DNA from: Mycolicibacterium sediminis
GTDB lineage: Bacteria > Actinomycetota > Actinomycetes > Mycobacteriales > Mycobacteriaceae
Reading direction: 5' to 3'
Length of the DNA: 64,000 nt
Assembly: GCF_010731735.1 (NCBI RefSeq)
Contig: NZ_AP022588.1
Coordinates: 5,208,001 to 5,272,000, forward strand
Part shown: positions 10,150-18,177 of the stretch, one piece after another
How positions within the stretch are numbered: the stretch's first letter is position 1
Layout of the letters: each line of letters opens with the position of its first letter
The notes under the pieces: model-generated
Seen by the model: the letters and a program-made list of their open reading frames with translations, nothing else
What the model was told of the DNA's origin: nothing
The model's database searches: none
Translations under genes and position numbers: made by a program

Positions 10150-10949
10150 TGCTGTCCCGTTCCGCCCGGCGAGGGCTGCGCGCGTGGACCGTGCTGGTTC
10201 TGGTGTTCCTGTACGCGCCACTGCTTCTGGTCCTCGTGAACGCCTTCAACGCGTCACGGTCGTTCGCGTTCCCGCCCAGCGGGTTCACCCTTCAGTGGTG
10301 GCGCGCTGCGGCCAACAGCGAGGGCATGTGGACCTCGCTGGCCAACTCGGTCGTCGTCGGACTGGCCGCGACCGCGATCGCACTGGTCCTCGGCACGATG
10401 GCTGCCTTCGCCGTGCAGCGCTACGACTTCTTCGGCCGCAACACGATCAGCTTCCTGGTGGTCCTGCCGTTGACGCTGCCGGGGATCGTGACCGGCATCG
10501 CGCTGAACGCGACGTTCACCTCCGCCCTGGGCGTGACCCTTGGCATGGCCACGGTCGTCGTCGGCCACGCCACGTTCTGCATCGTGATCGTCTTCAACAA
10601 CACCCAGGCCCGCCTCCGACGGCTCGGCACCCATCTCGAGGACGCCTCGGCGGACCTCGGCGCGTCGACGTGGCAGACGTTCCGCTACGTGACGTTCCCG
10701 ATGATGCGCGGCGCACTGGTCGCCGGCGCGATCCTGGCCTTCGCGTTGAGCTTCGACGAGATCGTCGTCACCACCTTCACCGCGGGCCCTGCGGTGCAGA
10801 CCCTGCCGATCTGGATCTTCGGGAACCTGTTCCGCCCCAACCAGGCGCCCGTCATCAACGTGGTGGCCGCGGCCCTGACACTGGTGGCGATCGTGCCGGT
10901 GTGGCTGGCTCAGCGCATCGGCGGTGACCCGGCGACGACCCGCCTCTGA
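10149..10949 (+). CDS. ABC transporter permease, PotC-like
   Basis: A 266-residue second permease of the same importer. It has about six membrane segments and an EAA loop (DASADLGASTWQTFRYVTFP) like that of PotC/CysW-type subunits. The ATG at 10149 shares one base with the upstream TGA, so all four importer genes are coupled or nearly so. It is followed 55 bp later, on the same strand, by an MFS transporter whose relation to the importer is unknown. Confidence 0.87.
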   Translation: MLSRSARRGLRAWTVLVLVFLYAPLLLVLVNAFNASRSFAFPPSGFTLQWWRAAANSEGMWTSLANSVVVGLAATAIALVLGTMAAFAVQRYDFFGRNTISFLVVLPLTLPGIVTGIALNATFTSALGVTLGMATVVVGHATFCIVIVFNNTQARLRRLGTHLEDASADLGASTWQTFRYVTFPMMRGALVAGAILAFALSFDEIVVTTFTAGPAVQTLPIWIFGNLFRPNQAPVINVVAAALTLVAIVPVWLAQRIGGDPATTRL

Positions 10950-11004
10950 GGCGTCCATCACGTCGGCGACCTCGATTCGCCCGAACCGCCGTCGGTGCGA
11001 GACG

Positions 11005-12273
11005 ATGGGAAGAGTGCGCGCCTGGATCATCTGGTCGACCGGGCTCCTCGCCTACATCGTCGCCGTCCTCGACCGCACGACGCTGGGCGTGTCCGGCCTC
11101 GACGCCGCCGACCGCTTCTCCGCGGGACCCAGCGTCCTGTCGACGTTCGTGGTGCTGCAGGTCGTCGTCTACGCCGGTGCGCAGGTCCCCGCGGGGTTGC
11201 TGCTCGACCGCTACGGGTCGCGCGTCCTGATCGTCACGGGCGCGGCGCTGATGGCGGCCGGGCAGGTCACGCTGGCGCTGACGGACTCGCTCCCCCTGGC
11301 GCTCGGCGCCCGTGCGATCGTCGGACTGGGCGACGCCGTCACCTTCATCTCGGTGCTGCGGCTCGTCCCGCACTGGTTCCCGCCGCGGCGGGTACCGCTG
11401 CTCACCCAATTGACCGGCATCTGCGGGCAGTTCGGGCAGGTCCTGTCGGCGATCCCCTTCCTCGCGATCCTGGCGAGCGCCGGCTGGGCGACGGCGTACG
11501 TCTCGGTGACGGCCTTCGGCGCGCTGGCCATGGTCCTTGCCTTCGCTCTCGTCCGGGACACCCCGCGCGGCCGGGTCCGGGCGACCGAGACGTTGACGGT
11601 GCGGGGCACACTGGCCAGCGTCAAGACGGTGTGGCTCCGTCCGGGCACCCGGTTGGGGTTCTTCACCCACATGGGTACGCAGTTCTCGGTCACCGTGTTC
11701 GCGCTGATGTGGGGTGTGCCCTACCTGACGGTCGCACAGGGTCTTTCGACACACGCCGCGGGCGCACTGCTCACCGTCTCGGTGGTCGCCGCCATCTCGG
11801 CCGGGGTCGTGCTGGGCATCCTCACCGGCCGGCTGCCCCATCGACGGTCGTGGTTCGTCCTGATCATCATCGCCAGCAACGTGCTGATCTGGACCGTCGT
11901 GCTCGCACTCCCCGACCGCGCCCCGCTGTGGCTGCTGGTGGTGCTCGTCGTGGTGATCTCGGTCGGCGGCCCCGGGTCGATGGTCGGGTTCGACTTCGCG
12001 CGGACGTTCAATCCGAGCGCGACGCTGGGCACCGCCCAGGGCATGGTTAACATGGGCGGCTTCCTCGCCGCCCTGCTGGTCATGCAGTCGATGGGCGCCA
12101 TCCTGGACGCGAGGGGCGGCTACTCCTTCGACGCGTTCCGGGTGGCCTGGACGGTCCAGTACGTCGTCTGGGCGGTGGCGGTCACCGGCATCCTGATCAC
12201 CCGTGGCAAGGCCAGGCGGCAGATGAGGGCGGAGCAGGAACGCTCGCTGCTGGAGACCTTCGAGGCCAGCTGA
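11005..12273 (+). CDS. MFS transporter
   Basis: A 422-residue major facilitator superfamily protein with about 12 hydrophobic segments. The N-terminal helix carries DRTTLGVSG and the helix 2-3 loop contains the MFS-like LLLDRYGSRVL. An earlier in-frame start at 10924 lies inside potC, so the ATG at 11005 (immediately before GRVRAWIIW) is preferred. The substrate is unknown. It is convergent with the ChaB-like gene, with stops only 3 bp apart. Confidence 0.83.
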   Translation: MGRVRAWIIWSTGLLAYIVAVLDRTTLGVSGLDAADRFSAGPSVLSTFVVLQVVVYAGAQVPAGLLLDRYGSRVLIVTGAALMAAGQVTLALTDSLPLALGARAIVGLGDAVTFISVLRLVPHWFPPRRVPLLTQLTGICGQFGQVLSAIPFLAILASAGWATAYVSVTAFGALAMVLAFALVRDTPRGRVRATETLTVRGTLASVKTVWLRPGTRLGFFTHMGTQFSVTVFALMWGVPYLTVAQGLSTHAAGALLTVSVVAAISAGVVLGILTGRLPHRRSWFVLIIIASNVLIWTVVLALPDRAPLWLLVVLVVVISVGGPGSMVGFDFARTFNPSATLGTAQGMVNMGGFLAALLVMQSMGAILDARGGYSFDAFRVAWTVQYVVWAVAVTGILITRGKARRQMRAEQERSLLETFEAS

Positions 12274-12276
12274 CGC

Positions 12277-12696
12277 CTACCGCTTCGCCGCGGTCTCGCG
12301 GCGGTTCGCCTTCTTGATCGCCGTCACCAGCTCGTCCTTGGACATCGTCGAGCGTCCGGAGACGTCGAGACGACGAGCGACGTCCATCAGGTGCTTCTTG
12401 CTGGCGTTCGCATCGACGCCCTCCGCGGTCTCCCCGCGTGCGTCGGGTCCGCCGCTGCGCGCACGTTGATCGGAGGGACCCTTCTCGTCCTTCGGCTCCC
12501 AGTGGTCGCCGACCTTCTCGAAGCTGTGCTTGACGGCGCTGTAGGCGACACGGTGCGCGCGCTCCCCCTCGCCGTACTCCTCCGCCGCGGAGTCGTGAGC
12601 CTTGGCGAACGTGCGCTGCGCCTTCTTCGGAGACTTCTTCAGCGTGCTGGGCAGCTCGGACTTCTTCGCCGATCCGTCACGGTTGGTCTTGGGCAT
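12277..12696 (-). CDS. ChaB-domain / Rho-N-like small basic protein
   Basis: A 139-residue lysine-rich soluble protein. The N-terminal half matches the ChaB family (LPSTLKKSPKKAQRTFAKAHDSAAEEYGEG, then AYSAVKHSFEKVGDHW). After a charged linker, the last 40 residues form a Rho N-terminal/SAP-like helix pair (KKHLMDVARRLDVSGRSTMSKDELVTAI) typical of nucleic-acid-associated actinobacterial proteins. The start is the ATG at 12696; the longer upstream frame is GC-driven read-through. The function is unknown and a DNA-associated stress role is only a guess. Confidence 0.8.
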   Translation of the reverse strand: MPKTNRDGSAKKSELPSTLKKSPKKAQRTFAKAHDSAAEEYGEGERAHRVAYSAVKHSFEKVGDHWEPKDEKGPSDQRARSGGPDARGETAEGVDANASKKHLMDVARRLDVSGRSTMSKDELVTAIKKANRRETAAKR

Positions 12697-12770
12697 GATG
12701 TGCTCCCGTCTGGTCGGGCGTTGGGCCTGACTTCGGGTACCCACGGCCGGGCGACCGAATCGTCCGTCGT

Positions 12771-14021
12771 TCAGGCGAGATCCGGTTCGGCGGTGTTCCC
12801 GCGATGGCCCAGGACCTCGAGGCCCACGACGCTCACGGCCGGAGCGAACGTCGCGATCAACAGGCACGCCGTCATGGGGACGCCCATCGCCGCCGCCACC
12901 ACGGCCGCCGCGAGGACGAGGCCGGTCAGCACCGCCAGCACGACGTGGACCATCGCCCATTTCCGCACCACCAGCACGTGCAGCAGCACGACCAGTGCGA
13001 CGAACACGGCCACCGGCACCACCACCGACAGCACCGTTCCCACGGCGCCGAGTTCGGAGTGGTCCTCGACGTAGTATGCCGCCGTGTGCAGGCCCGCGCC
13101 GGTCGCGACGATCGCCCCGAAGACGGCGATGTGCACGTAGCCGAACTCGAACGACCGTTCGCGGTGGGCGTGCAGCACGTCGGGGCCGGGGATGGCGGAG
13201 AAGTAGATCCACCACATCCCGAACGTCAGTCCGGTGCCTGCGACGACGAGGATGACGGCGTCCGGCGTCCACCCGTGCTCACTGACGACCGCGGTCAGGG
13301 ATGCCACCGTGCCGACCACGCCCTCGCCGAGCGCGATGATGGCGAGCAGCCCGTAGCGTTCGGCGATGTGATGAGCGTGCCACGGCGTGCCACCCTTGCG
13401 GCTCTCCGCAAGCCACGGGCCGAACATCTCCGCGGCGGCGAGGATGGCGAACATCGCCAGGCCGACGGGCACCGACACCGGCAGGAAGATCGCGCCGATC
13501 CAGCCGATCTGGACGAGCGTGATGACCGCGGCGTAGGTGAGGCTCGCCGACCGTCGGGCGGGATCCTGCCGAGCGGCGCGCAACCACTGCGCCACCATCG
13601 CGACCCGCATCACCACGTACCCGGCGACGAGCATCTCGTTGGAGAGGTGCCCCCCGTGCTCGATCGACGCGTAGAACGGCGGGATGCCGAGCGCCAGGAT
13701 GAGGACGCCGACCATCTGCACCATCGTCAGGACGCGGTAGATCCAGTCGTCGGTGTCGTAGGCCGAGGCGAACCACGTGAAGTTGATCCATGCCCAGCAG
13801 GTGGCGAACGTCGCGAACAGGAAGCCGATCAACCCCACCCCGACGTGCCCCGCGGCGAGTGCGTGCGCCAACTCCGATGCCGCGACTCCGAAGGCGATGA
13901 CGAACGTCAGGTCGAAGAGCAGCTCGAGCGGGGTGGCGGCCCGGTGCGACTCGTGCGGGTCGCGACCCGCCATCCTGCGGACCCGGTGCGTGCGAGCCGC
14001 CCGCGGCGTCGATTCGTTCAT
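12771..14021 (-). CDS. LtrA-family (low temperature requirement A) membrane protein
   Basis: A 416-residue integral membrane protein with about ten or more hydrophobic segments. The family hallmark ATPLELLFDLTFVIAF is near residue 30 and AYDTDDWIYR near 90. The ATG at 14021 is preceded by GGAGG. LtrA proteins are widespread and poorly characterised; the name comes from a Listeria cold-growth phenotype. It is transcribed away from ispD, and nothing in the neighbourhood specifies its role. Confidence 0.85.
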   Translation of the reverse strand: MNESTPRAARTHRVRRMAGRDPHESHRAATPLELLFDLTFVIAFGVAASELAHALAAGHVGVGLIGFLFATFATCWAWINFTWFASAYDTDDWIYRVLTMVQMVGVLILALGIPPFYASIEHGGHLSNEMLVAGYVVMRVAMVAQWLRAARQDPARRSASLTYAAVITLVQIGWIGAIFLPVSVPVGLAMFAILAAAEMFGPWLAESRKGGTPWHAHHIAERYGLLAIIALGEGVVGTVASLTAVVSEHGWTPDAVILVVAGTGLTFGMWWIYFSAIPGPDVLHAHRERSFEFGYVHIAVFGAIVATGAGLHTAAYYVEDHSELGAVGTVLSVVVPVAVFVALVVLLHVLVVRKWAMVHVVLAVLTGLVLAAAVVAAAMGVPMTACLLIATFAPAVSVVGLEVLGHRGNTAEPDLA

Positions 14022-14125
14022 CCCGACCTGCCTCCTCCGACGGCCGTGACCGTACCGGGTGGGGAGCCGTCGCGCGCGGCGCGGTCATCAGTCGGCGACG
14101 TGTCCGGCCGCGCTAGCGTGAGCGG

Positions 14126-14842
14126 ATGCGCACGTCGAGCGGACCCGTGGCGGTGGGCGTCGTCCTCGCCGCGGGGATGGGCACCCGTGTCGGCGCCGAC
14201 GGCAACAAGGCCTATCTGCCGCTCGCGGGCCGCAGCATGGTGTCGTGGTCGGTCGAGGCCGTCGCGTCCACCCCCGAGATCGACAGGACGCTGCTGGTTC
14301 ACCGGGCCGGTGAACGCGATCTCGCCGAGACGATGCTGAACACCGAACTACCCTCTCTCGTCGTCGAACTCGTCGAGGGAGGCGACACCCGACACGGCTC
14401 GGAGTTCAACGTCCTCACCTACCTCGCCGACGACGTCGGGGCGGGCCTCGTCGACGTCGTGCTGATCCACGACGGCGCGCGACCACTGGCGGGTCCGGAC
14501 CTGATGCGCGCCGCCCTGACGACGGCGCGACGCTTCGGCGGCGCGATCCCCGGCCTCCCCGCCGGCGACGTGGTCCGCGACGACGGCCACGGACGCGCGA
14601 CGACGGTCGACGGCACGCTGGTCCGGGTACAGACTCCGCAGGCGTTCCACGCGGGGCCGCTCCTCGCGGCCTACCGCGCCGCCGACGCCGCCGGCTTCGA
14701 CGGCACGGATACCTCGGCGTGCATCCAACGGTTCACCGACGTCGACGTCCACTGCTTCCCGGGCGCCGCGGCGAACTTCAAGGTGACCTTCCCCCACGAC
14801 GTCGACGTGGCCGCCCGGCTGCTGGACTCCCGGGCCGGCTAG
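14126..14842 (+). CDS. ispD: 2-C-methyl-D-erythritol 4-phosphate cytidylyltransferase (IspD)
   Basis: A 238-residue cytosolic enzyme of the MEP isoprenoid pathway that makes CDP-methylerythritol from CTP and MEP. It keeps the CTP-binding VLAAGMGTRVG near residues 12-22 with the following Lys (GNKAYLP), the IHDGARPL metal/nucleotide region, the VQTPQAF motif and a C-terminal AANFKVTFPHDVDVA. All four hallmarks are present, so it looks catalytically competent. No ispF neighbour is seen, so this may be a second copy beside the genome's usual ispD-ispF pair. Its stop overlaps the stop of a convergent, degenerate IspD-like gene within a CTAG. Confidence 0.85.
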   Translation: MRTSSGPVAVGVVLAAGMGTRVGADGNKAYLPLAGRSMVSWSVEAVASTPEIDRTLLVHRAGERDLAETMLNTELPSLVVELVEGGDTRHGSEFNVLTYLADDVGAGLVDVVLIHDGARPLAGPDLMRAALTTARRFGGAIPGLPAGDVVRDDGHGRATTVDGTLVRVQTPQAFHAGPLLAAYRAADAAGFDGTDTSACIQRFTDVDVHCFPGAAANFKVTFPHDVDVAARLLDSRAG

Positions 14843-15519
14843 CCGCGTCGGGATCCGAGGATCGCCTCGAGCAGCGCCGTGTCCGCCGGCAGCGCCGCCG
14901 TGATCGCGTCGGCATCGCCCGGCACCATCTCGATCGGGTGGCCCGCCGCGACGGCGGCGGCGAACTCGTCCTCATCGGGTGGCGCCAGGAGTGCGCGGAG
15001 GACGTCCGCGCGGTAGCCGCGTGGGTACTGCACGGTCCTCAGCGACTGCCGGTCGACGGTCTGCAGCACCGCACCTTCGTCGTCGGTCTCCTTGACCGTG
15101 TCGGTCATCGCCAACGCGGGCACCACCACGGCGTGCCCGGAGGCGAGGCCGGCGAGGACGCGTTCCGTCACGGCGCCGGACGCCAACGGGTGGCGATGGT
15201 CGTGCACGAGGATCGCGCCATCCGGTTCGGGGTCGAGATGCGCCAGTCCCACTGTCAGACAACGGCTTCGGGACGCGGTCGGATCGCAGCCGACGACGCT
15301 CGCGCCGATCGGCCCGGCCTCGGCCACCGCCTGCTCGACGTCGAGGAGGATGCCGGCCGCGGCGACCACGACGACGCGGCCGGCGGGTACGCGCGCGGGC
15401 CCGAGGAGCGAGTCGAGCACCCGCACCAGCGCTCGCCGCCCGGCGATCGGACAGACGACCGAAGCCGCCGCGACCGTCGCGTCCAGCGGCAGGATCGCGG
15501 CAGGTGCGGTCGGCGTCAT
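14839..15519 (-). CDS. Degenerate IspD-like nucleotidyltransferase-fold protein
   Basis: A 226-residue protein whose middle and C-terminal parts follow IspD (ILVHDHRHPL for VHDAARPL; MTDTVKETDDEGAVLQTVDR; TVQYPRGY for TPQ-F). The N-terminal CTP-binding AAGxGxR...K signature is gone, replaced by ILPLDATVAAASVVCPIAG. The ATG overlaps the patatin stop as ATGA, so it is the last gene of an operon of two Mce-associated proteins and a patatin. Loss of the glycine-rich loop argues against normal cytidylyltransferase activity. It may be a regulatory or scaffolding homologue, or bind a different ligand. Confidence 0.72.
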   Translation of the reverse strand: MTPTAPAAILPLDATVAAASVVCPIAGRRALVRVLDSLLGPARVPAGRVVVVAAAGILLDVEQAVAEAGPIGASVVGCDPTASRSRCLTVGLAHLDPEPDGAILVHDHRHPLASGAVTERVLAGLASGHAVVVPALAMTDTVKETDDEGAVLQTVDRQSLRTVQYPRGYRADVLRALLAPPDEDEFAAAVAAGHPIEMVPGDADAITAALPADTALLEAILGSRRG

Positions 15520-16523
15520 CGGAACCGGCGCCGGTACGCCGCCCAGTCCCAGTCCGTCAGGAAGCGCTGCGCGGCGGCGTAGCCGTTGCCGTAGAGCGCC
15601 TCGACCTCGGAGTCGGTGATGTCGAAGTCGAGGAACCCGACGTCGGTCGAATCGACCCGGATGGCTCGAGCGCTGACCCACGGTTGATTCAGGTAGGCCT
15701 GATCCCGGCCGACGAGGACGGTGGTGATGACGTCCTCGAGCAGATGCGGCGCCCCGATGAAGGGCGGCAACCGCAGGGCGGCCAGCGCGGGGATCACCTT
15801 GTCGTTTCCGTTCGGCAGATTGGGCAGCACCGTGACGCCGAAGGTCGGCCAGCGGGGCGCCTTGCCGTCGCTTCGGTCGAGCGAGTCGATCGGGAAGTTC
15901 GACAGCAGACCGCCGTCCACGAGCGTCGACTCCAACCCGGCGGCGCTGGTCAACGTGACGGGACGAAAGAAGAACGGGATCGACATCGAGGCTCGGACGG
16001 CGTCGGCGACCGGTTGTTCGTCGGGGTCCAGACCGTAGACGCGGCGGTAGTCCCACGGCAGCCGGACCAGTTGGCCCGTCGTCGTGTCGGCCACGGTGAC
16101 CACCAGCCGGTACCGCTGCTCCGCGGGCAGGTCCTCGTCGGGCAGGGCGAGGTCGCCGAACGTCCGTACCCCGAGGTCCGCCAGCTGGCCGCGCACCCAA
16201 TCGTGCGCGTAGTCGCCGCGGTAGATGCCCGAGCCGCGGACGATCGCCAGCGACGGCCCGAGGATCGGGAGCCGTTCGACTGGGCCCGGGTCCAGGAACT
16301 TCGAGTAGTCGAGTTGCAGCGCAAGGTCTTTGACCTGCGCTCCGGTCAGGTTTCCGGCACGGGCCGCGGCGGCGACGACGGCACCGACGATCGACCCGGC
16401 GGACGTTCCCGACACCCGATGCGGCTGGTATCCCGCATCCATCAGGGCGACGACCGCGCCCACCAGACCGACGCCCTTGACGCCGCCACCGGACAGGACC
16501 AGGTCGACGGGTTTCAGTGACAC
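15516..16523 (-). CDS. Patatin-like phospholipase
   Basis: A 335-residue lipid acyl hydrolase. The oxyanion glycine loop GGGVKG is at residues 12-17, the nucleophile GTSAG at 39-43 (Ser41) and the dyad aspartate in LVDGG near residue 203, so the Ser-Asp dyad is complete. The GTG at 16523 is used because it directly precedes the LKPVDLVLSGGG strand; the longer frame upstream overlaps the Mce-associated gene. It lies 23 bp after that gene and is translationally coupled to the IspD-like gene. It would hydrolyse lipid esters at or near the membrane; the substrate is unknown. Confidence 0.88.
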   Translation of the reverse strand: MSLKPVDLVLSGGGVKGVGLVGAVVALMDAGYQPHRVSGTSAGSIVGAVVAAAARAGNLTGAQVKDLALQLDYSKFLDPGPVERLPILGPSLAIVRGSGIYRGDYAHDWVRGQLADLGVRTFGDLALPDEDLPAEQRYRLVVTVADTTTGQLVRLPWDYRRVYGLDPDEQPVADAVRASMSIPFFFRPVTLTSAAGLESTLVDGGLLSNFPIDSLDRSDGKAPRWPTFGVTVLPNLPNGNDKVIPALAALRLPPFIGAPHLLEDVITTVLVGRDQAYLNQPWVSARAIRVDSTDVGFLDFDITDSEVEALYGNGYAAAQRFLTDWDWAAYRRRFR

Positions 16524-16546
16524 GGCCGAACAGTACCCGGGCGGGG

Positions 16547-17167
16547 TCAGACGGGGTCGAACGCGGCGATGAGCCAGGTGTCGCCGGACTTCACCAGGCC
16601 GACCTTCACCGCGCTCGCCGTGAAGGAGCCGTCGGGATTCTCCTTGCTGGTGGTGTTCTGGTTGATGAACACCAACACGGTCGCGGCGTCGGGGTGTAGG
16701 TCGGATACCGCCGACCGCACCACGGTGGCGGTGGTCTTGACGTCCTTGGTCTTGGCCGCCGGGGTGACGATGTCGTTGGTGAACTGCGTGTAGTAGTTCA
16801 GGAAGTCGCCGGTCAGGTGGGACTTGGCGTTGGTGAAGTCCTGATCGAGCGTGGTCGGCGTGTAGGACAGCAGCGCCACGGTTCCGTCGGTGGCCGCCTT
16901 CGTCGCCTCCGCGGCGACGGCGGCGTCGGTCTGCTGGTCCGGCCGGTACTGGCTGAGGTAGACCCACGACGCGAACGCGGCGGACGCCACGAGCAGGATG
17001 GCGATGACGGCCGGCACCAGGACGCCCCGCGCGCCACCGGTCCGGCGACGTGCCTCGAGGGCCGTACCGGACTCCTCGACGGTCGGCCGGTCCAGCTCCT
17101 CGGCGGTCGATCCGACCTCGGCGCCGCCGGGCTCGTCACGGGTCACGTCGTCGTTCTTCTCGGTCAC
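16547..17167 (-). CDS. Mce-associated membrane protein
   Basis: A 206-residue bitopic membrane protein of the Mce-associated (Mas) family. It has an acidic cytoplasmic tail of about 45 residues, one membrane segment (VLVPAVIAILLVASAAFASW) and an exported domain with the SnoaL-like Mas fold (LTGDFLNYYTQFTNDIVTPAAK; VLVFINQNTTS). Mas proteins usually follow mce operons and stabilise Mce lipid transporters. This pair lies about 11 kb downstream of the mce operon on the same strand, in a separate operon. The GTG start overlaps the previous stop (GTGA). Confidence 0.85.
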   Translation of the reverse strand: MTEKNDDVTRDEPGGAEVGSTAEELDRPTVEESGTALEARRRTGGARGVLVPAVIAILLVASAAFASWVYLSQYRPDQQTDAAVAAEATKAATDGTVALLSYTPTTLDQDFTNAKSHLTGDFLNYYTQFTNDIVTPAAKTKDVKTTATVVRSAVSDLHPDAATVLVFINQNTTSKENPDGSFTASAVKVGLVKSGDTWLIAAFDPV

Positions 17168-18039
17168 GGCACGAACTCCACCTTGGCCAACTTGATCTGG
17201 CCGCCGTCACGGGCGACGTCCACGCTCAGACGCCACGATCGTGGGGGCTGCTCGTTGGCGGCGGCGTTGGACACGCGCGTGGTCACCGCGACGAGGACGT
17301 TCGCGGCGTCCGCCGTCATCGACCGCACGGCGATCGCATTGACGGTCGCCTCGGTGACGACCTTCGACTGCTGTGCCACCTCGGTGAAGTTCTCCGCCTG
17401 CCCGGCGAACTCCTTGCGGAAGTCACCAGTGGTGTTGTCGAGGATGCGTTGCACGTCTTCCTCCGCACGGGTGAAGTCCAGCGACATCAGGGTGACGACG
17501 CCCTGTCGCGCGGCGGCGACGAACTCCGCGGATCGCTGCTGCTCGGCGACCACCTGGCGGTGATGCCAGAGCATGAAGCCGCTGGCCGCGACGAAGCCCA
17601 CGGTCAGCACGATCGCCACGGCCCCGATCGCGACACGCAACCGCGCACCCGGGGCCGCGAGTCCGCTCTCGTCGTCGGGGACCACGCCGTCGTCCGGAGT
17701 GGGTTCGGGGTCCTCCGTCGCGCCACCGGCGAGGACGTCGTCGGTCGGCACGGGTTCGGTCGCCCCGGGTTCGGTCGCCACGGGCTCATCCGTCGGCACG
17801 TCGTCATCGACGAGCGTCGGTTCCGGAACGGCGACCGCGGCGGCCTCGGCTGCCTTGGCCTCCCTGCGCAGTCGAAGCGCCCTGGCTCGCGCACGAGCGG
17901 CGGCCGCAACGGCGTCGGCTTCGGCAGCTTCGGCCTCGGCCTCCTCGGCCAAGGACAGGACGTCTTCGGGCGTCGTCGCGTCCGGGGAGGTGACGGCATC
18001 GCCGTCGGACCCCGGCGAGGTGCGCTCGCTGGGTGACAC
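17164..18039 (-). CDS. Mce-associated membrane protein with long acidic/alanine-rich N-terminal tail
   Basis: A 291-residue Mas-family protein and the first gene of the Mas-Mas-patatin-IspD-like operon. Residues about 20-60 form an Ala/Glu/Arg-rich helix likely to be coiled coil. A Pro/Thr/Glu-rich linker and one membrane segment near 135-155 (AIGAVAIVLTVGFVAASGFML) follow, then the exported Mas domain (GDFRKEFAGQAENFTEVAQQSKV). The GTG at 18039 is placed six bases after GGGGAGG. Two copies of the cluster's shared palindrome lie upstream, so the operon is probably co-regulated with the catabolic genes. Confidence 0.85.
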   Translation of the reverse strand: MSPSERTSPGSDGDAVTSPDATTPEDVLSLAEEAEAEAAEADAVAAAARARARALRLRREAKAAEAAAVAVPEPTLVDDDVPTDEPVATEPGATEPVPTDDVLAGGATEDPEPTPDDGVVPDDESGLAAPGARLRVAIGAVAIVLTVGFVAASGFMLWHHRQVVAEQQRSAEFVAAARQGVVTLMSLDFTRAEEDVQRILDNTTGDFRKEFAGQAENFTEVAQQSKVVTEATVNAIAVRSMTADAANVLVAVTTRVSNAAANEQPPRSWRLSVDVARDGGQIKLAKVEFVP

Positions 18040-18068
18040 GAGACCTCCCCTTCATCCGTCGCGCTCAT

Positions 18069-18083
18069 GAGAATGCCATTGTC
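18069..18083. promoter_or_regulatory. Shared operator motif, Mas operon copy 1
   Basis: GAGAAT-GCC-ATTGTC, matching the 6-3-6 palindrome GAGAAT-N3-ATTCTC at 11 of 12 arm positions, 30 bp upstream of the GTG of the Mas operon. Confidence 0.55.
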
Positions 18084-18147
18084 AGCAGGCGATAAGAACC
18101 GACCCTACCGCATGGCTTCGACCGCCAGTTTACCGTCAGCTGCCTGC

Positions 18148-18162
18148 GGAAATGCCGTTCTC
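18148..18162. promoter_or_regulatory. Shared operator motif, Mas operon copy 2
   Basis: GGAAAT-GCC-GTTCTC, with the same asymmetric left arm (GGAAAT) as the copy at 42672. It sits between the acyl-CoA synthetase stop (18178) and the Mas operon. Confidence 0.5.
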
Positions 18163-18177
18163 ACGCTGTGCGTTCGC

